Shown piece after piece: positions 57,722 to 64,000 of a stretch of 64,000 nt of DNA; positions within the stretch are counted from its first letter, which is position 1; each line of letters opens with the position of its first letter. A program made the position numbers and the translations under genes. Source of the DNA: Amia ocellicauda (taxonomy: Eukaryota > Chordata > Actinopteri > Amiiformes > Amiidae). The notes beneath the pieces are model-generated. The model saw only the letters and a program-made list of their open reading frames with translations. It was not told the origin of the DNA and did not search any database. The stretch is from NCBI RefSeq assembly GCF_036373705.1, contig NC_089864.1:3528501-3592500 (forward strand), read 5' to 3'.

Positions 57722-58959
57722 GTGAGTGACATGATCTGTGATACTTGCGGCATTAGGAACGATACAGAATGGGTTGTTTAATTGCCAAACCCTGAGAAAA
57801 GGGTTACTACTGCTGGAGTTCAACAATGTGAAATGGACCTGTCAGTGAGAGCGTCAGGACTCAGGTGTCAGGAATTCCCTCATGGACGTTTAGCCTGGAA
57901 GGTTGTTCAAGTGCCATAGGATTTCTGTACGTGTTTGCAGTGTTTTCCGACTGGATTTCACTTTTATACTCTCTATCATGAAGAAAACATGGTCACATAT
58001 AATAAATATGTCTTAAAAATATTTATCTTGGTATTTCTGGATTTTACCATGGTCCAGTGTAGTAAAGCACACGTTGAGGACTGCTGAACCCATTGGAAAA
58101 CACTGTAAGATGTTGGTAAAATTACAGTTACAGACGCTATTAAAAGTGTTTAAAGCACATAAGTTTATCTGGGCAGAACTGCATTAGCTAAGTAAGTGAT
58201 AATTTGAAATTGTTTTGTGAAGTGTATTTTTGTGATGGCTGTAAGTTGTTGCTGGGAAGAGCGCCTGCTGAGAAATAAATAAAAACAAGGTTAATTTGGA
58301 CACAATGTATACATCCTATGAGTAACCGAAGAGACAAACATAACAAAGCTCTGTTTCCATCAGATGTACAAATCTGTTTGTGTCGTTTTCTGAGGGTCTA
58401 CTGACCGAGTACATCAGTAAGCCCATAGTAACTGATCTGTATTAGTGATTCATTACATTGTTATAACACACAGGCCTGTTTTATTTAGGTCCTGTTTAAA
58501 AGAATAATGATTGGTTATTACACGTTTGTGAACTGCTTTGTGTTTTTTTTCTTCCCAAGCCCATTGTGTGTGTTTCATCAATCTGGTCAACATTGACTGC
58601 AGAAAACAGAGTACATTTAATCTGGTAAAGCTTACAGATTCCCCTTGACATACAGGTGGAATCGCAGCCTCACACACCGGCCCCTCAGGCACCTGGGTGA
58701 CTGGAAGCTGTGGCTGAAACCGAAGGCTGTGCACAGCTCAGCCCTAAGTGTATGTGCAGCTCTGTGCTAGTGTTTGTGGTCAGGCAGATTAGGCGCAGCC
58801 CTGTCACTTCCTTAAAACATATGAAGAGCTCAGAAACACGGGCAAAAATGATTAAGAAAATAAAAATAGTATTGTAAAAATACTCATCATCATCATAGTT
58901 TCCTGCACTATATACAATATATATTATACTGTATGGTACCTGAACTGTGGAAATGGACT

Positions 58960-59280
58960 GGACTGGACTGCACAGGGATTATAGTGACCGGCAGTGTGAG
59001 TGGACTGGACTGCACAGGAATATAGTGACTGTCAGTGTGAGTGGACTGGACTGCACATGGACTATAGTGACCGGTGGTGTGAGTGGACTGGACCACACAG
59101 GACTATAGTGACTGGCAGTGTGAGTGGACTGGACCGCACAGGGTCTATAGTGACCGGCAGTGTGAGTGGACTGGACTACACAGGGACTATAGTGACCGGC
59201 AGTGTGAGTGAACTGGACTACACAGGACTATAGTGACCGGCAGTGTGAGTGGACTGGACTGCACAGGGACTATAGTGACC
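58960..59280. repeat. minisatellite, about 42-46-bp units
   Basis: Seven or so copies of a unit with tggactggactgcacag, then actatagtgaccggcag and tgtgag. Copies differ by point changes and small indels. Confidence 0.95.
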
Positions 59281-59689
59281 GAGCTGTTCAAATACCTAAA
59301 TGCATTAATCAATTATATTTATGAATTAATCAATTGTACTTGATTCACTTCCCAAAACACATTGCCACACACACAGACTCACAGATGTCTGTATCCAGCC
59401 CAGTAAGAGGCGTAGATGCCCAGTGTGTCACATGAACAGTTGTTGAATATTGGTGAAATCTCTCAATCTCATCCTCCCTTGTCGTGTGTCAGAGCCAGAG
59501 AAAGCTGTTGAATCAGTAAGACATGAACACTGTATTTATATATATATATATATATATACTTAAACCACACATCGGATCTTGATGAACGAAATATATTAAA
59601 GATCAAAATCTTTACTGTATATTGTGTAATTCGTTGAGAACGAAATGACGTAACAACGGTCAATGGAAACCAAAATCACTAACTGATTA

Positions 59690-60600
59690 AGGGCTGGATT
59701 CAAACTCACACCGAAAATCAAAGTAAACAAATCACAGGCTATTCCAACTTGTGTGAATTTCATCACGGCAACTCATAATGTGACTCAGTAGTGTGTATGG
59801 CCCCCACGTGCCTGTATGCACTCCCAACAACGTCTGGGCATGCTCCTGATGAGACGGCGGATGGTGTCCTGGGGGATCCTCCCAGACCTGGATCAGGGCA
59901 TCAGTGAGCTCCTGGACAGTCTATGGCGCTATGTGGCGGCTTTGGATGCACTGATACATAACGTCCCAAAGGTTCTCAATTGGATTCAGGTCTGTGGAAC
60001 ATGAGGGCCAGTCAATGGCATCAATGCCTTCGTCATCCAGGAACTGGCTACACTCTCTGGCCACATGAGGCCGGGCATTGTCCTGCACCATATCGATACC
60101 GGTCCTGCTGCTGGGTTGATGCCCTTCTACAGCCCTGTCCAGCTCTCATCGTGTAACGGCCCATCTTTTGGTATCTCCTCCATGCTCTTGAGACTGTACT
60201 GGGAGACAAAGCAAACCTTCTTGCGACGGCACATATGGATGTGTCATCCTGGAGGAGCTGGACTACCTGTGCAACCTGAATGGGCTGCAGGTACCACCTC
60301 ATGCTATCACTAGTGACAAGGACACTAGCAAAATGCAAAACTAGAGAAGAATCAGTCAGGAAGGATGAGAGAGCAATTGTATGTGGCCACCACCTGCAAA
60401 ACCATTATCTTTTTGGGGGTTGTCTTGCTGTTGCCTCTGCAGTGCACCTGTTGTCACTTTCATTTGCACCAAAACAGGTGACATTGATTCACAATCTCTT
60501 AGGCTTCCTAACTGGACAGATTGATATCCCTGAAGTTTAATTGACTTGGTGTTACACGTTGATGATTACGTGTTCCCTTATTTTTTTTAAGCAGTGTATT
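59690..60600 (-). mobile_element. Tc1-like element, decayed
   Basis: On the - strand, 60048-60338 begins with the helix-turn-helix part (VAQVVQLLQDDTSICAVARR, LSPSTVSRAWRRYQ) and then jumps, with loss of the middle, to the DDE C-terminal block: FLDDEGIDAIDWPS, ENLWDVM-like and QTVQELTDALIQVWEDPPGH (about 60050-59830). The 0.4-kb centre, with the first Asp region, is missing. The right end (about 60595) reads ttttttttaagcagtgta. Confidence 0.85.
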
Positions 60601-60930
60601 TCCTATCTGGACACAGTCAAGGATTTACAGCTGGTGATAATTCAAAAGGTCCAATTAAATAATTTCAGTTAAATTCAGACAATTAACACACACTATTTAT
60701 CCGTGTCTCTATCCAGATACCTACAGTGAGGGAAAAACGTATTTGATCCCCTGCTGATTTTGTACGTTTGCCCACTGACAAAGAAATGATCAGTCTATAA
60801 TTTTAATGGTAGGTGTATTTTAACAGTGAGAGACAGAATAACAACAACAAAGTCCAGAAAAACACATTTCAAAAAAGTTATAAATTGATTTGCATGTTAA
60901 TGAGTGAAATAAGTATTTGACCCCTTCGAC

Positions 60931-61939
<1,009 letters not shown>

Positions 61940-62222
61940 TCCCTTTAAGAGAGTGCCCCTAATCTCAGCTCGTTACCTGTATAAAAGACACCTGGGAGCC
62001 AGAAATCTTGCTGATTGATAGGGGATCAAATACTTATTTCCCTCATTAACATGCAAATCAATTTATAACTTTTTTTAAATGCGTTTGTCTGGATTTTTTT
62101 GTTGTTATTCTGTCTCTCACTGTTAAAACACACCTACCATTAAAATTATAGACTGATCATTTTTTTGTCAGTGTGCAAACGTACAAAATCAGCAGGGGAT
62201 CAAATACTTTTTTCCCTCACTG

Positions 62223-63500
62223 TATACATTACTGCACTTATACATATTGCACATAAACATATGGTATACATGCTGCACCTATACATACTGCACCTATACA
62301 TACTGTATACATAGTGCACCTATACACAATGCAATGCACCTACTGGAGTAAGTTTCGATAGAATATTTTAACTTTTACTCAAGTATGACTTCTGACTACT
62401 TTTTACACCTCTGGAAACCCCCACTGCACAATATCTCCAACTGTGAGTGTGTGTGTGAGAGTGTTGTGTGTGTGATATAACCCCGTTCACACTTATTAGG
62501 CCGGCCCTGGGCGACTCAAATTTAGTCCGGCTTTTTTCAGACACCCTGTTCACACTTCAGTGCCCCACATATGCGGGCGAAAAGGCGGCCTAAACGAAAT
62601 GCATGCCGGGAATAAACAAATCTGCTCAAACAATCCAGTGAAGCAGGACATTAGGTCTGATTACAGGTGTGTGCGCTGTATTTATAATCACAACTTATTA
62701 ATATTGATTGGCTATTGATCGATTCTATATTTTATTTGAAAGTAATCTTAACCCTTTGCAGCTGAAGCTTTCTAAAATAATTTAAAATGTGCTGGTTCAA
62801 TGGGGAATCTAATTCATATATTTCCCTTTTCAAATGTCTATCTTCGGTTCTGCAATTCTAAAAGTGCTGTTATACATTCACCGGAAAGAGAAGCACCTTT
62901 ATTAGCACATCTGCATTAAATCACAAGAAATCGTGTGCATGCAAAGCAGCCTCTGTGACGCGTCTGTAGTGTCAGACAGCAGCGCTGCGCTCCTGCGGTT
63001 TTAATTTCATCTTCATCCACATTGTAACGGCGCTTTCATTTCTGCATCAGCCCAGTTGTCTCCTCTAACGCCGGCATTTGTGACTGTACTGCTCAGCTCA
63101 ATATAATCGCATTGCGGATTGCATAGTAAATAACCGGTCTCGTATTAAAATACACTGATTTGACTGGAAACCTGCTTCGGTTAAATTGATATCGTTTTAA
63201 TGCAAAATTCGGATAATTAATAAAGTTATGGTCCCGTTCATAATTTCACAATGCAATTTTCACGTGTAAAATGCATGCTGTTAAATTTCAGACTTCAATC
63301 ATACTTAGTAAAAGAACAAACAATAGCACGTTTACCAGCTACACACTTTTATTTTAATCGACCGAGTAGTTTGAACTGTTTACATCATTATAACTCATTA
63401 CTTAGCCTAGACTTGTATAATATATATAAAGATGTGACCTAGCGAAATGTATCGGTACATTTAAGGCTATAGATCGATATGACAAACAATACAGAGACAA
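62223..63500. other. intergenic stretch, unit D flank
   Basis: 62340-62460 is an inverted copy of 26640-26750 (cttttactcaagtatgactt, ctctggaaaccccc, tatctccaa). 62470-62600 has inverted fragments around ccgttcacactt. The rest is AT-rich with no gene-like frame. Confidence 0.5.
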
Positions 63501-63504
63501 TACT

Positions 63505-64000
63505 GTGTCCTGCAGTGTGTGAGTGTTGTATGTGTGTGTGAGAGTTGTATGTGTGTGTGAGTGTTGTATGTGTGAGAGTTGTATGTGTGTGCGAGTGTTG
63601 TATGTGTGTGTGAGAGTTGTATGTGTGTGTGAGTGTTGTATGTGTGTGTGAGTGTTGTATGTGTGTGTGTTGTATGTGTGTGTGAGAGTTGTATGTGTGT
63701 GTGAGTGTTGTATGTGTGAGAGTTGTATGTGTGTGTGTGTGTTGTATGTGTGTGTGAGAGTTGTATGTGTGTGTGTGTTGTATGTGTGAGAGTTGTATGT
63801 GTGTGTGTGTGTTGTATGTGTGTGAGAGTTGTATGTGTGTGTGAGTGTTGTATGTGTGAGAGTTGTATGTGTGTGCGAGTGTTGTATGTGTGTGTGAGAG
63901 TTGTATGTGTGTGTGAGTGTTGTATGTGTGAGTGTTGTATGTGTGTGTGAGTGTTGTATGTGTGTGTGAGTGTTGTATGTGTGAGAGTTGTATGTGTGTG
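63505..64000. repeat. GT-rich minisatellite to window end
   Basis: Alternating 'gtgtgtgtgagagttgtat' and 'gtgtgtgtgagtgttgtat' type units of about 17-20 bp, reaching the window edge. The Cys/Val-rich open frame over it is an artefact of the repeat. Confidence 0.95.

Larger units (their letters stand above)
52720..58300. repeat. inverted segmental duplication, arm 2 (leaders B and D)
   Basis: Counterpart of 36800-41000 in reverse order. Leader B corresponds to C and leader D to A. It has gained about 2 kb (53925-55980) containing the long-TIR element. Confidence 0.9.

Noticed and set aside
58640..58800. Possible exon starting after atacag at about 58659
   Set aside because: The frame closes after about 20 codons and nothing matches the other receptor units.
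63723..63950. Open frame of 75 codons, Cys/Val-rich
   Set aside because: It is a translation of the GT-rich minisatellite; composition follows the repeat and no start context or splice signals exist.

Overview
The window is vertebrate nuclear DNA, most likely from a ray-finned fish. The main evidence is one complete multi-exon gene, BAG6 (BAT3/Scythe), an MHC class III region gene, followed by about 50 kb packed with fish-type transposons (L2 and CR1 LINEs, hAT, Tc1, Harbinger, tRNA-derived SINEs). I cannot name the species. A non-teleost ray-finned fish is possible, but that is a guess.

Layout. 593-11201: BAG6 on the + strand, 25 coding exons that join in frame to about 1,280 codons, with a poly(A) signal at 11196. 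11521-62460: a duplicated and inverted locus of small receptor-like genes buried in transposons. Two units on the - strand have recognisable 3' ends (tail, transmembrane and stalk exons). Unit A has its tail at 12261 and its closest leader exon at 37720. Unit B has its tail at 46335 and its leader at 53037. All their exons are in phase 1, and the exons I could find join into open frames of about 183 (A) and 169 (B) residues: signal peptide, Ser/Thr/Pro-rich stalk made of 30/36/51/54-nt mini-exons, one membrane segment, and a short tail with one ITIM-like LDYENV motif. Two more leader exons point the other way (C at 40673, broken; D at 57646, intact), so A/C and B/D are head-to-head pairs. The two head-to-head regions are inverted copies of each other. 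I found no immunoglobulin or lectin exon, so the ligand-binding part is either lost, outside the window, or absent.

Mobile DNA. L2 (14201-17331) and a truncated L2 (21921-22613); two CR1 remnants; hAT-type elements with 8-bp target duplications (18470-19819 and 23074-24304); a decayed PIF/Harbinger element (about 27.1-29.5 kb); two nearly identical 1,221-bp Tc1 elements (32428-33648 and 42878-44098), the second with a full-length 346-residue open transposase frame; two other Tc1 relatives near 60 kb and 61.5 kb; and three pieces of a long-TIR element coding for an unfamiliar Cys-rich protein (24.4, 34-36 and 54-56 kb), the best candidate here for a poorly described transposon family.

How it fits together. 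BAG6 is a chaperone/triage factor and, in mammals, a ligand of the NK receptor NKp30. A cluster of ITIM-bearing membrane genes next to BAG6 would suit an MHC-linked immune receptor family, but the link in function is inference only.
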